DNA of 37,860 bases from Nymphaea colorata (Eukaryota; Streptophyta; Magnoliopsida; Nymphaeales; Nymphaeaceae). The notes under the pieces were generated by a model, which worked only from the letters and a program-made list of their open reading frames with translations, searched no databases and was not told the DNA's origin. The DNA is taken from NCBI RefSeq assembly GCF_008831285.2, contig NC_045146.1:12603289-12641148 (forward strand). The letters run 5' to 3'. A program made the translations under genes and the position numbers. Positions 21,784 through 33,661 of this stretch are shown one piece after another (position 1 is the stretch's first letter; each line of letters opens with the position of its first letter).

Positions 21784-22608
21784 GTGGAAATAAAAAGGAA
21801 AATAATAGATGTTGCATAAACACATGCATCTCTTGACAGCCCAGTTTTTATGTTTATTTTTTTGCATGATAAGTTGATAACATGCATAAATATGGTCTTC
21901 TAATCCAAAAGCGAAGAAGAAAACATGAAATATGCTTTTTTACCTTCATGAGTTCAAAACATTATTTATAGGTAACCTTGCGAATGTCCGAATTTGATAG
22001 ACAATCCGGAAGCCACACTTAACAAAAGTAACCGTGTGATTGTTAGATTGGGTTTCAAAAAAGTTAACATTAAAAAGAAATCATATTTTTGTGACGTGTA
22101 GTTAGATCATTTAATGATCAACTATACTAGTTCTTCAGCTTAAAAAATTTATCTTGTATACCTGGAAAAGTACTATTATGTGTTGATCTCGGTAAATTTA
22201 AACATGAAAAATCAGATCTGCATGATTGATTTTTTAATTTTACAAAAAGATAAATTATGGCTATTCATTTCTCATATAAATATATATATATATATACATA
22301 TATTCAACACTTAGAAAAGAAAGCTTCCAGAGGAAAAATTACTCTAAAAATTGGAGATATGACGAAGTGTGTCGGGAATGAACATTAAGGCGCCGATCGG
22401 TAGCAGCGCTGCGGCAGCCCTTCTCTTTGCTCGAAGCACAGCGAGTGAGCCATACGCAATCAAGTGATCTCTACCAGCGGCGTCGTGCAACCATTGATCT
22501 GTCTATCTTTAGCTCACTAATCATGGATTGGACGATGATATAGAGATTTGGTACTTCTTCTTTTGCTTTTTTTATGGCCTTCTTCTCTCTGTGGGACGTC
22601 ATCCACCT

Positions 22609-22615
22609 TATAAAA
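22609..22615 (+). promoter_or_regulatory. Candidate TATA box upstream of the galactosyltransferase
   Basis: TATAAAA lies about 1.07 kb before the galactosyltransferase ATG. If it is used, the leader would be about 1 kb long or hold an intron. The stretch between is pyrimidine-rich, then purine-rich, and has no long open frame of its own. Confidence 0.25.
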
Positions 22616-23081
22616 TGAAGAAGGATCTGTCACTGTACTAACTACTCACTTCGATCCGCCAAACAGCCCATGTGATGGGAGAGAGAGAGAGCCGTAATTC
22701 CTTCCTCCATCTGATCAGAGAGAGAGAAAGAGAGATCTGGATTCATCCATTTTTTTATCTGATGCGAAAGAGATGGAAGTTAAAAGAGAGAACTGCAGTT
22801 TTTTTCTCCCTTTCTCCCCTTTTTTGATGGATGATGGTTGCCCGCTCCCATGGGTAACTGGAAGCTAAGTATGGGAGTTGATTTACTGTCGCCTTCGAAG
22901 TAGTTCCGCCATTAGGACACATTCCACGTGAAACTCTGCGCTCCCCACACCACCGTTTTTTCTCCCCCTTTAATCTCCTCTCCTCCCCTTTCGCTTTTTC
23001 TTTAGCTACCAAGCCTTTTTCACAAGCATCAACTGAACCTCTTTCGATTCTCGTTGGTGTGTTCGGCAATCTCTATCTGAT

Positions 23082-23108
23082 TCTCTCTCTCTCTCTCTCT
23101 CTCTCTCT
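23082..23108 (+). repeat. (TC)n microsatellite in the presumed leader
   Basis: A pure TC tract of 27 bases lies about 570 bp before the galactosyltransferase ATG. It is complementary to the GA tract at 23559-23589. Confidence 0.95.
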
Positions 23109-23549
23109 GTTGGCCTCTCCTTTTCTCCCATCTGAAGTAAGATGGTAGGAGTCTTGAGAGGGAGAGAGGGAGACAGCAAAAGCATGTGCCTTTCCATCTC
23201 CGTTGTTAACAACTGCAACCACCAACGTCCCCCATTTTGTCGTATGCTTCAAGTCCGGAAGTGCAGCTTCCTTCCGTGAGCAGAGAAGGCCATCTCTCTC
23301 CCTTCTTCCACTCCCTGAACCCTTCTGACACCCCACAACACCCCACCTCTCTTTTGGCCCCTCTCCCTGCCTCCCTCATATGGCTGGCTTTCTTCCCTTT
23401 TCCCCACTCCCCACCACGCCTCTTACTTGATCCTGTCTCCGCACCTGTGGTGAGGAAAAGATAATTCTCTGTCGGTGCCTCTGCATCTGTGCCCATCTCG
23501 GTCCGTCTATGCTTAAGACAACCTCTGATTGGTGTTTTCACCTCGACTC

Positions 23550-23558
<9 letters not shown>

Positions 23559-23589
<31 letters not shown>
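23559..23589 (+). repeat. (GA)n microsatellite in the leader
   Basis: A pure GA tract of about 31 bases lies some 90 bp before the ATG. GA tracts in plant leaders and promoters are binding sites for BBR/BPC factors. Any such role here is inference. Confidence 0.95.
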
Positions 23590-23592
<3 letters not shown>

Positions 23593-23677
23593 CAAATTGG
23601 GGTTGTTGTTGTCTGAAGAAAACGTGCCGGATTGCTGCTCTTTTATTGCGCAGAACGAGAGGTTGGGAGGGAGAGAG

Positions 23678-26600
23678 ATGTTGGTGAAAAGCAGAGGAAT
23701 GGAGGCATCTGGAAGGAATTTGTCGAGGAGGCTCACTGTGCTTCTTTGTCTTGGGAGCTTCTGTATTGGACTGCTCTTCACTAACAGGTGTGCCTGAATT
23801 TCCTTTCATCTTTGTTATTCTGTTTATTCTTTTCCACATTTCCACCTGTAGTTGGTCAAATTGGAGTTCCTTTCTTCTAATCGTAGCTGATCAATTGGCA
23901 ATCAATCCTTGGCCTTCGATGACTAAAAACCCGTAGTTGGTAACTTTTGGTGTCTTCCGTGAAAAGGAAAATGAAGAAGGAATGGCATGTAGAGGATCTG
24001 ATTGCCAATTTCACGGCGCGGGAATGTCTGGTTGTTACTGGAGACGGGGCTTTTTGACTTCTGATCCAATTCTTCTGTTGTCAGTCTGTCATGGAAAACT
24101 GCCATTAAAAGCAGTCCAATGCCTTTTTGCTATTTCTAGTCGTTTAGCCCAATAAGGTGCCTATCCATTTTTTTCTCTTACTTCGAATTGTTAATTACGT
24201 TGAACTCATCTTCTTCCTTGTAGAGCCTTTATCGACTTAGGAGTCATCCAACATCTGGAAAGATGATGAACAGCACCATTTTATCCGAGATGATCCCAAA
24301 GAGCCAAATTCTCACCTTACTGCCAGCCTTGAGAAGCCCAACCTCTCTCTTGGAAGGAAAGTCTAAAAACAATTGTCGCCGAGCAAATATCTCGTTATTA
24401 TTCTCCCTTTGTAGGTCTTACTGTCGAAATTTGGTCTTAGAGAAGTCACTGCAGGTAAAAATGGTCCTGAGTAGGGATATTCTCCGTGGGAAGTCAGCTC
24501 TACCGGAGGATTAGTTTTTAGAAGTCACCTGTACCAGAGGGTAAATATTTGTTCCCTGTGCGTGCTTTTACTGGATAAATGACAAGGACTATCTGGCCAC
24601 GACTTTTCTAGTTTTATCAAGTTGTTCTCTCTTTAGGCGATTGACATTCAAAATGCAGCAGATCTTGTGTAATTGCAGAAACTTGGTTGGCTCTTCTGCC
24701 CTAGATAGTTCAGCGAAGCCTCTAAATGGCAACATTTTCCTGATTTGTAATTGTAGTTATTAAGGCACAGGAACTCTGTACTTCTCGTGTTGCTTTCAGG
24801 CCTTTGAAGCTGTTCTGCGACCTCTTCAAGGACTAAGCGTGACTTCTTTTACGACCCAAATCTCTATCAGTGCTCTAATATTTGATCACTAAAATCCACA
24901 GGGTTATTAAATTGCTGAGTACTAAAACTGCCATCATATATTACACTACCTTTAAATTTGGACGGAATTTTTCGTTTGCGCTGCTGGTGGTGGGGGCTGC
25001 TTTGCTGCAGCACTACTCTTCTGATCGAAGTGCTTTGTGTTTTGTAATTGTTTTACAAAATTGATCTCTGGATCCCCAAATGGTGCAAGATTCAATAAGA
25101 TCCCGAACTGGTTATGTTAAATGAAGTGGTTGGTGTTTGTTTTGGCACCACTAAGAGAGTCTCGTCTTCTTTAGCTCACTCTCACTGTCATGTGGAGTCT
25201 GAATAATGTTTCAGGGGAATCATTTCTGAAGAATTATTTCTTTTGATGAATAAAATGCAGATTCGGAAATGTAACCCATTCCCAAGATGAAGCTGTCGGT
25301 GGAGAAACGGACGAAATGTTAAAATTTATCTCTGAAGGATGCAATATAAAATCTGTAAGTTTATCTCCATCGCTCCATACCTTTTGACGGGCTCTGTTTC
25401 TCATTTACCATATTTTGTTTTGTTCAGCAGAATCTCTCTCTCTCTTGAATATTTTAGCGTTTACAGTTTGGCACTAGAGTTAAGGCACAAAAGGCCGGGT
25501 TAAATGACAATTTTTCAAATTTGAGTATGCGTGTACTATCCTGCTAAAACTTTTGCACTTTTCTGTATGATTTCCATTTTTCCGTTCTATGGTCACGGAG
25601 TAATCTTTGCACAACACATCATAGATCGTCGCCTGTAAACTTTCTGTATCCCTTCTGAAACTTTCCTTTGCCCTTTAATTTCATAGATCGACGCCTACAT
25701 CATCTGATGCGAACATATTACCAAATTTCTCTGATGGTTTTAGAAATGTACGGCGTAAACTTTTATTTTAACTCCTGCGGCTACCAACATCCTAATTTCT
25801 TTATCTAACTTTAATGATTTAGAAAGCCAGTTTCAGGTTTCAAACCAAGCCAAATGCATTTTTTATTCAGCTTTGTAAAATCCCAAAATTTGAAAAATAG
25901 CTACTTTTACATGCCATATATCATTTGTAGAAATAAACATGTGTGTGTGTGTCTGTGAGAGAGAGAGAGAGAGATCTATTTATGACTGGACATGAAGTTG
26001 CAACTTGCACCCACACAGTCTTGTTCTTTTTGTTAACCTAAATCATCGCCATTCAGAATCGAGTCAACAACGAACCTGTGCACGTCATCGGAGAGGTGCC
26101 ACGCAACCAGTATACAGTGGAGTAAGCTGATCTCACTTGCATCTTATTTGTCTTTTTATACTTGGTGGAATTCATTCTTCATTCACTGGAAGCTGTCAAA
26201 TCTTATTCCCTTCCAAAGCATCTTAAATTCTACACGATGCTGATCTAATACAACCAGGACGCTCGATAAAAAATCTCAAATCTTGAAGTGGAGCTTGCAG
26301 CAGCAAGAGCTGCTCATGAATCCATGCTCAGTGATTCCCCTGCATCACGAGCCCCAGTCTCTGAAACCACTTCAGTTAAACGGCAAGTGTTTATGGTTGT
26401 TGGCATCAACACTGCTTTTAGTAGTAGAAAGCGAAGAGACTCTGTGCGCGCAACATGGATGCCAAAAGGTGCGGTGGTTTTCTTTGCTTTTGTTCTTCTG
26501 AAATAATTGTATAAACAACAGAATGATGACCAATTAACTTACAATACTAAAAACCCGTGAACAGGTGAGAAAAGAAGACGGTTGGAGCAGGAGAAGGGAA

Positions 26601-27900
26601 TTATAATCCGCTTTGTTATTGGGCACAGGTATCCATTTACAGCTCATTGCTATGCATCTAACTTTATGAAAAAAGACTTCCATCATTACTTCAAAAAGTC
26701 TAACCCCTTTCAGTATTCTTTCCTTTTACATTTTGAATTTAGAAATTCAACTCCACGTGTTTTTATCCAAATTCTCCTAACCAACATTCTATTTCACCTC
26801 AGTGCTACTCCAGGCGGTATTCTAGACAGAGCAATTGAAGCAGAGAATAGGAGGCATGGAGATTTTATGAGGCTGGTGTGGATCAACTATCGTTTTCGTT
26901 CCAATATTTTTGAGAATTCGAAAATTCTTTGCCTCAATTGAATTTTATGGTTCATGCCAAAACAGGACCATGTTGAAGGTTATCTCGAGTTATCAGCTAA
27001 AACAAAGATATATTTTGCTACTGCCGTTGCCATGTGGGACGCAGACTTCTACATTAAAGTGGATGATGATGTGCATGTAAACATAGGTAAAAAAGTCAAT
27101 GACATTTTCTTCCTCGTAGATCTCAAGCCTATATTGTCTCTGACAAAGCCATGGGGATTGCAGGAGCTCTTGGTGCAACCCTTGCAAAGCACCAGAAAAA
27201 GAAGAGAGTATACATAGGTTGCATGAAGTCCGGTCCAGTCCTTGCACAAAAGTAAGGAGCACAAAGGAACATTCCTTCAAATATGAAAGTGTTTTGCTGG
27301 TTTACCTGAGATAATGGACTTTTCTTATGAACTCTACAGGGGAGTGAGGTACCATGAACCAGAATACTGGAAATTTGGTGAGGAAGGAAACCGGTACTTC
27401 CGTCATGCAACAGGTCAACTGTATGCCATCTCAAAAGATTTGGCGTCCTACATTTTGCAGAATCAGTAAGGGCATTCTAAATTGCTTTCTCTTCCGCAAA
27501 TTGTTTATGAAGAACCTTGAACGACCTGATACACAATCTGTATTATCAGGAAAGTGCTGCACAAGTATGCAAACGAGGATGTCTCCATTGGAGCTTGGTT
27601 CATTGGTCTGGATGTTGAGCATATAGATGACAGAACTCTGTGCTGTGGTACACCACCAGGTACAAGAGCATGTGATAACTATATCAGAATATACAAAGTA
27701 CGTTCATAATCTATATACTTGTAAGAACACATTTATAATCTCATCTTTTTGCAGATTGTGAATGGAAGGCACGCTCAGGGCACGCGTGTGCTGCATCGTT
27801 TGATTGGAGTTGCAGTGGCATCTGCAGGTCTGCTGAAAGAATTTTTGAAATACATCGACGTTGTAAAGAAGATGATAAAGCACTTTGGGGCACTGCCTGA
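23678..27900 (+). CDS. Probable beta-1,3-galactosyltransferase (GT31, DUF4094), frameshifted in exon 4
   Basis: Eleven GT-AG exons: 23678-23787, 25261-25354, 26057-26121, 26258-26468, 26565-26628, 26803-26875, 26966-27086, 27164-27251, 27340-27465, 27550-27659 and 27755-27900. The family is a Golgi type II membrane enzyme that adds galactose in beta-1,3 linkage to glycans of arabinogalactan proteins or N-glycans. Visible parts are a short basic cytosolic tail, a membrane anchor at about 18-35, the DUF4094 stem, [24 protein letters not shown], the metal-binding [46 protein letters not shown] and a Cys-rich end (CCGTPPDCEW, CSGICRS). Full length would be about 402 residues, as usual for the B3GALT2/3/4 group. 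One base is missing in the A-run at 26268-26273, so as written the frame ends at TAA 26604-26606 after 173 codons. All other exons are intact, so an assembly error or a very recent mutation is likely. Confidence 0.92.
26268..26273 (+). other. Frameshift site: A-run one base short
   Basis: Six A follow GAT. The conserved frame (TLDKK, then [13 protein letters not shown]) needs seven. No alternative upstream splice site can rescue it, because the required frame meets TAA at 26267-26269, so the lesion is within this run. The resulting stop is in exon 5. Confidence 0.85.
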
Positions 27901-28929
27901 ACCAGGTAGACTGATGATAAAAAATTTACCGTGACATATCACACAAGGCCGCCGGAATCTGAACAGACTCGGACTGAGCTGAGCCTTGAAAGCATTACCG
28001 AATCACCAGATTCATTATGCAGGATACGACTGGGATACCTTTTTCTTTTCTCAGAAGCAAATCCTCTCAGAAAATGTTCGGTTTCATTCTTTCAAATAAT
28101 TCGGGCATGATGCTGAGCCCTCTTCATGTGATATGAAAGTTGCCCACAATAATGATCGAGAAGCTGTGTAATTTTTGCATCCGTGTAACTATGATGGTTC
28201 TTGCTCCCTTCCAAGATATGCAATTAATGTTCAAGTTTGTACATTAATGTGTAGCCAAGGAAAGCATATCATATACCGTAAGCTATATCTACACGCTATT
28301 ATCTTGCTGAGAGTGGGTAAGTGCTTCTTTCTGGTGATAATGGAAATATGTCAGACTCCATAATGGTATTATTTATATTTTGAATTAAATGGACCATGAA
28401 GACTACCTCTGGAAGGCCGAAATTTAGAGCAGTTTCCCGAGAAAATTGCAAAAACGTTCAACCATATGCAACTTTTTTCCCCCTAAAAAGGTAGAAATAA
28501 TATGACTTCCTGATTCCAAAGTGAGATTCACAGCAAGTTAGCTTCTTCTGAAGCTTCAAGATGCCTTCAGCTTCTACCTTGTTATGAAATACTAACTTTA
28601 TTGATCATCATATTTGTAAAGAACCATGTGATAGCGAAGCAAGTTCTATTTGATTCTGCTTTAACTCGAACAAAGGGGCTAACTATGGTAAGTAAACATT
28701 TCCACAAGCCAAAATTAACACGCTCCAATGCATTTCTCTGTCATGGCATTTTCATGAGCAATCAGCAGAGCTAACTAAGAAGATATAGCATGCGGACCCT
28801 TGGTCTTCTTCATTGCATATACAAAGGGCATCCAAGGGTGTCACCGTATAGAAGCAAGTGCGCCAATGCCCCATCATTTAATAAATGTAAGGGACAAATT
28901 ATCAAGCAAGTTAGAACTGCGGTTCATAA
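27901..28929. other. Convergent 3' ends, no gene
   Basis: Spacer between the galactosyltransferase stop (+) and the SNRNP25 stop (-). It probably holds both 3' untranslated regions. No further coding sequence was recognised. Confidence 0.5.
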
Positions 28930-31900
28930 CTAAAGCCTCTTATTTAGACCATGGAAAAACCTGTGCTTTCGCCGCTTTGAGTGCTTCTGAGATTGCTTTG
29001 ATGCAACACAAGGAACAAAATTCACCTGAAGTGTATCCAATGGAAAATTCAGATCATTGCAGAAGATAGCATTTTATAATGTAGTTCATCAAATTTTGCA
29101 GCTTCTAAATAAGTGACCAAGACTCTAACAGTCCTCATCACTGGAATATACTCACCCTGTAGCATAAGATATCTATCATGAAAATGTTGGCCATGCATAT
29201 ATTCTAAACTATGTTTTGTGACAAGGAACAGGACAGGAAATCATAGTGTTCCATATCAAAAAAAGGACGTTGAAATAAATAATTGGCACAAGGCTGGTAG
29301 AAGCCTTAACTCCAAATTCAGTGTTGAACAGCAAATACATGACAAAAGATAAAAAGACTGCTACAAACTAACGATTTTGTCACACTTTCTCCAAAGCACT
29401 GGCAAAAGAAAAATCGACATAAAAAATACAGAACCTGATAGTATTCAAGAGAATGAAGGGAAAAGAAAATGTGACAGACGCACAACCCAGAAAAGCAGGA
29501 CTGACATATATTTCAGGACCCACAAATTGGAGAAAAATTAGTTTAAAATTCTATGGCAAACAGGCAACAAATAAGTTCATAAACTCAATACAAAGACAAA
29601 CATCAGGAAGCAGAAAGACAGAGAGAAAGTAAATAAATAAAACCTTTCTCAACGAAATTTTGAAATCACATACTACTATTGTTATTCAAATGTGAAACAA
29701 AACATTATCAATTATCAGTAAGTTGAAGACAGGCCCCACAAATTGGAGAAAAATTAGTTTAAATCAATTACCAGTATTATAAACACCAATCACATCTCAA
29801 ACCAAGAACTATCAGCAATGCATTCTATGGCAAACAGGCAACAAATAAGTTCATAAACTCAATACAAAGACAAACATCAGGAAGCAGAAAGACAGAGAGA
29901 AAGTAAATAAATAAAACCTTTCTCAACGAAATTTTGAAATCACATACTACTATTGTTATTCAAATGTGAAACAAAACATTATCAATTATCAGTAAGTTGA
30001 AGACAAGAGTCACCTGAGAATTATTTCGAATTCCAAAATCCTGAAGAAGGCTTCCATCATTGATAAGCTTCTCATTACGGTAAGAAAGAGAAAAATTTGT
30101 CCAGACATGCCTCCTGTACCATTTTCAGGACCCCACATGATGAGAATTCAAAGCTTCACTTACAGCACAAGCAAGACGGCAGAACCATTAAATTCATAAC
30201 AGGGGATTTTCAGTAGATTTCTGTATTAGTCTTAATGAAGTATACTACCATTAAGTAGTTCCGGCGCACTGAAAAACAAAAATGATCTACGAACCAAACG
30301 TAAGTACATGAAAAGAAAGCCCAAGCTTGTGCACTTGAGCTACATAGGCTCCTAATAAGGTCATCAAGGAGCCACTATAGAGAACATATACAAAATGAAA
30401 TTGACCTTAAATATCTAGTTAGAAAAGCAAACTTCTACCACCCTATACAAGGCTTCCTTGTCCTCTTTATCACAAGCTGCATTGTTCTCTCGAAAAAAGT
30501 AAAGTAAAAAAGGAAGCGATAGTTCTCTGACTCGCCTTGCTATTTCTGTTCTATTCATATTCATTTCGGTTGTTTTAACAGAAGAAACCAGAAAAAACAG
30601 AAAAGTGATCATCAAAAAGGCCAGACTATCTTTAATCAATATAAACTACGATAGAGAAGGTAAAAATTGCAAAATTTTACAAACCACAAGCTAGATTCTT
30701 ATTGCAATATATGGAACGTAACGTTTTATTTCGTCCCTTCCGTAGACATAAGCCAGTAGGGAAAAGGAAGTCGCATCTTGCCTTTCTCCTCCTCTCTCCC
30801 CACCAACACCGGCCCCCCACCCCACGCTTCTTCCCGACTCCACAGGCTTAGAGAGCGTGAAACGCAAAGGGTAGGGCTTTGATCGTGACGTGACGCTGTC
30901 GTCAAGTTCCTTCTTCCCCAATTTCAGGGAGACTGCCCTTCGAGAGCTCCCTACCTACGAAATCGAGATCAGGCCACCCGTCACCTTAATGTATCCACGT
31001 CCGGAACCGGCAGTACAAGTAGCCCTGAGAGCATCCTGAGTGTACGGACCGTGGCATACCGAAAGGTCAACGAATCGCTGCGATGGCATATGACGTTCTT
31101 AAGGAAAACTAGAGGCATTGAATTCTGAGAAACGGAGAGGACACGACAAACCCGAAAAATAAGTGGATATCAAAGCAAACGTAGACTTAGTTAATATCTA
31201 AAGTGTAGAATTGCAGGATATTTTATCAGTTAGTGGGGGAAGTTACAGACAGGTGATCGCACTGACATATTTTACAACTGCAAGTTATAAATTCACTGCA
31301 AAAATCCACCAAGCATGAAAGCAGAAGCAACCTGAATGATGTTCGGGAAAGTAGGAGCAACCAAAGTTTAATATATTACCATGAAATATGGCGATGGCCC
31401 ATTTGAGCTTGCTGCATCTCATTTGTTTTCTTTGCGATTGCTAGCTTCAAGTCCTTAACTGTGGCGGAATTTAGCACCGCAACCTCTTCAATGACGATCA
31501 CCAGTCAGTTCAGTCGATTAATATATACGCGACGGCATTTCCCACAGAGGGCTAAGAATGAAATAAACGACATGCTTAAACCGTAAAAGAAGAAAAATAA
31601 GAGCAAAGAAGCATAAAACTAGTTAAAATCCACTCGCCTCTTCACTTTCGTTTTGCCTAAGGGCGAAGCAAAAAGAATCCAAAACCTGTAAAAGAACTCC
31701 TTTGGAAATGCCAAAAAATTCGACTGCCCCAATTGTCGTCTACAATCAACGCCTCGAGCTTTGGATAAATCAAATTAAAAGCTATTTTTGCGAGAAACCC
31801 ACTCTAGAAAGGACGTACTAACCGAAGGTGGAGCCATCCATTCTGAGGATGGAGATCTTCATGGCGCTCCCCATCTCCAGGTTGATGAGGGTATCGACAT

Positions 31901-32042
31901 CGGCGAGAGTGGGTTTCTTGGGGACGTCGGAGAGAATAGGATCGTCCAGAAGTGCGGAGAGAATCGATTGTAGCCGCGCTTTCTTGACCGCGCTGCTGTT
32001 GTAGGCTACGGCCTCCTCTGGTCCGCTTGGCTGCTTCTCCAT
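28930..32042 (-). CDS. SNRNP25: U11/U12 small nuclear ribonucleoprotein 25 kDa protein
   Basis: Four minus-strand exons, 32042-31823, 31485-31380, 30113-30014 and 29025-28930, join in frame to 173 residues, the usual plant length. The protein belongs to the U11/U12 di-snRNP of the minor spliceosome, which recognises U12-type introns in the nucleus. Exon 1 has the conserved KKARLQSILSALLDDPILSDVP (about 20-41). A ubiquitin-like domain runs from about 60 to 147 (MKISILRMDG, NSATVKDLKLAI, HRHISWRHVW, LLQDFGIRNNSQ). The C terminus is the family's basic tail HSKRRKHRFFHGLNK. The start has a good context (GCCAATGG) after a CT-rich leader. The introns (337, 1266 and 988 nt) are GT-AG, not U12-type. 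The intron 1 acceptor (CATTGAAG) lacks a good pyrimidine tract. Intron 3 holds a tandem duplication ending 8 bp from its donor. Confidence 0.93.
29519..30005. repeat. Near-exact tandem duplication in SNRNP25 intron 3
   Basis: Unit 1 (29519-29731, 213 bp) and unit 2 (29735-30005, 271 bp) share a 29-bp left part (29519-29547 and 29735-29763) and a 184-bp right part (29548-29731 and 29822-30005) with no difference that I can see. Unit 2 has 58 extra bases between the parts (29764-29821), or unit 1 has lost them. Such identity means a recent event. Unit 2 ends 8 bp from the exon 3 donor. Confidence 0.95.
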
Positions 32043-32043
32043 T

Positions 32044-32080
32044 GGCGCGCGCGTGCGACAGAGAGAGAGAGAGAGAAAGG
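32044..32080 (-). promoter_or_regulatory. CT-rich leader of SNRNP25
   Basis: On the minus strand a CT microsatellite followed by CGCACGCGCGCG leads directly to the ATG. It is probably the 5' untranslated region. No TATA box was identified nearby. Confidence 0.35.
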
Positions 32081-33661
32081 AAAATCAGCGATCTGCAAAA
32101 TAACGAAGAACTTGAAATGGGGTCCGGTTCATGGGACTCTGAAGCTTAAATCTGATTTTGCATAAACCAATCTAGCCGACTTCACAATTTACCAAACAAT
32201 GAAAAACAAGCTAAATAATCCAGTTTGGGAGAACGGTTTAGCATATAAAATATGATACACTGAATCTAACTAACTGAGTGTTGGAGACATTTTGTTTTAT
32301 TTAAGGGTAAAGGGCCGTTTTCTACCGTTTCGAAGAAAGTATCTGCCTTGCCTCTTCCCTGTGCACATCATGTTCACGGAGCTGAACTTATGATTGAACT
32401 TAAAAAGTGAACCACCTTACTGCCCAGTGCACTCAAAACAGAAAAATTATACTGAAGTTAAAACACATCTGAGATTAAATATACTGTTATATTTCGCGGT
32501 TAGAGGACTACATTGGGTTACGTTTTCTTTTCTTTTCTTTTTTCCCCTTAGAATTTAACCATGTGAACGTGAATCATATCGCTTGTTCAGAACATCAGTA
32601 AGACGGTCGAACGGATCGCAAAACTCGGCGCCCATAATTCTTTGTGTTTTATTCGTTTACAAAGTTGTATTTTATGAAAAACTATTACAGAAAAAGTTCT
32701 CTTTTATGAACACCATTCACAGTTCCCTCCTATATAATGAAAATCATTTGAAGTTCGACCTGCAAAACATGTTAACTAGGAATTGCGAATGGATAGAACT
32801 AAAAAAAAACTAAATACTTTATGGACGATATATATTAATTTGAATCGGGCATAGACAAGACTTCATACAAAGCCCAACTGACCCTGTAAATTTAATCTAC
32901 ATTTATTGCCGTCAACTTGAAAGAAAAAACCAACCAAGGGTTGACCTTGGACCTTCTGCTGATGTCGTCAACAGTTGCCTGCCTTGCCTTTTATGGAAAA
33001 ATGACATCTTTCAAAGTGGTTTAACATAATTGGGGGATACAATTGTTGAAGCAATATACGCAATTAGCAATCCTCCTCCTGTCGAGAAGGCTGCAGAGAC
33101 ACGAGAAGCAGTAGCCAATGTTTCCGTCCGTTTATATCCTTGAAAATGCCTTGTTGCGATGAATTTGGTGCGGAACGGCTAAAACCTGTCTTGTGAAATT
33201 TATCATACAATTACAGATCTCCACCACACTGTGAAAATAAGCTGGCTAAGGGAATGTAGTTAAGACCATTAAGTTCAAAGCTAAGAGTCCAACACACTTT
33301 CTGTGTTTCTGTCAGCATGATCCGATTAGGGTCTACCAAACCCCAGCTTGCCGACTACAAAAAAAAAAATTGAAACTACTTTACAAGATTGGACTAGGAC
33401 ACAGGATAAAAATCATAAGCTAACACAGGAATAACAGAACAAAGAAATAGAGAGAGCATGTGTCATAATGGTTCCTCCAATTGATAATATACAAACATCT
33501 TCAAATTTACATCAACCCATTTGTATGTCAACCAAAGAACTAAACCAAAGCGACAGGCCAAACCTAAAATATGCCATGCCCAGCTAGACACCCTCTATTG
33601 TCTTTCATTTTTTACCATAGGAGGTTCTGAGATCCCAGTCGCAAAACCAGCTGGCATGCAT
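32081..33661. other. Intergenic, promoter side of SNRNP25
   Basis: AT-rich spacer between the SNRNP25 start and the stop of the next minus-strand gene. It should contain the SNRNP25 promoter and the 3' untranslated region of the APR-like gene. Nothing else was recognised. Confidence 0.45.

Larger units (their letters stand above)
18125..22600. other. Repeat-rich intergenic DNA
   Basis: No gene was recognised. The stretch contains a GAGTCGAGTCGAGC-type dispersed element (18498-18910), a 24-bp exact tandem repeat (19653-19700), two copies of an AT-rich dispersed repeat (about 20806-20965 and 21440-21560), and TA microsatellites at about 20341-20357, 21760-21783 and 22281-22300. Confidence 0.5.

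Noticed and set aside
22755-23845. Many overlapping frames upstream of the galactosyltransferase
   Set aside because: They translate CT/GA microsatellites and pyrimidine-rich leader. None has a domain.
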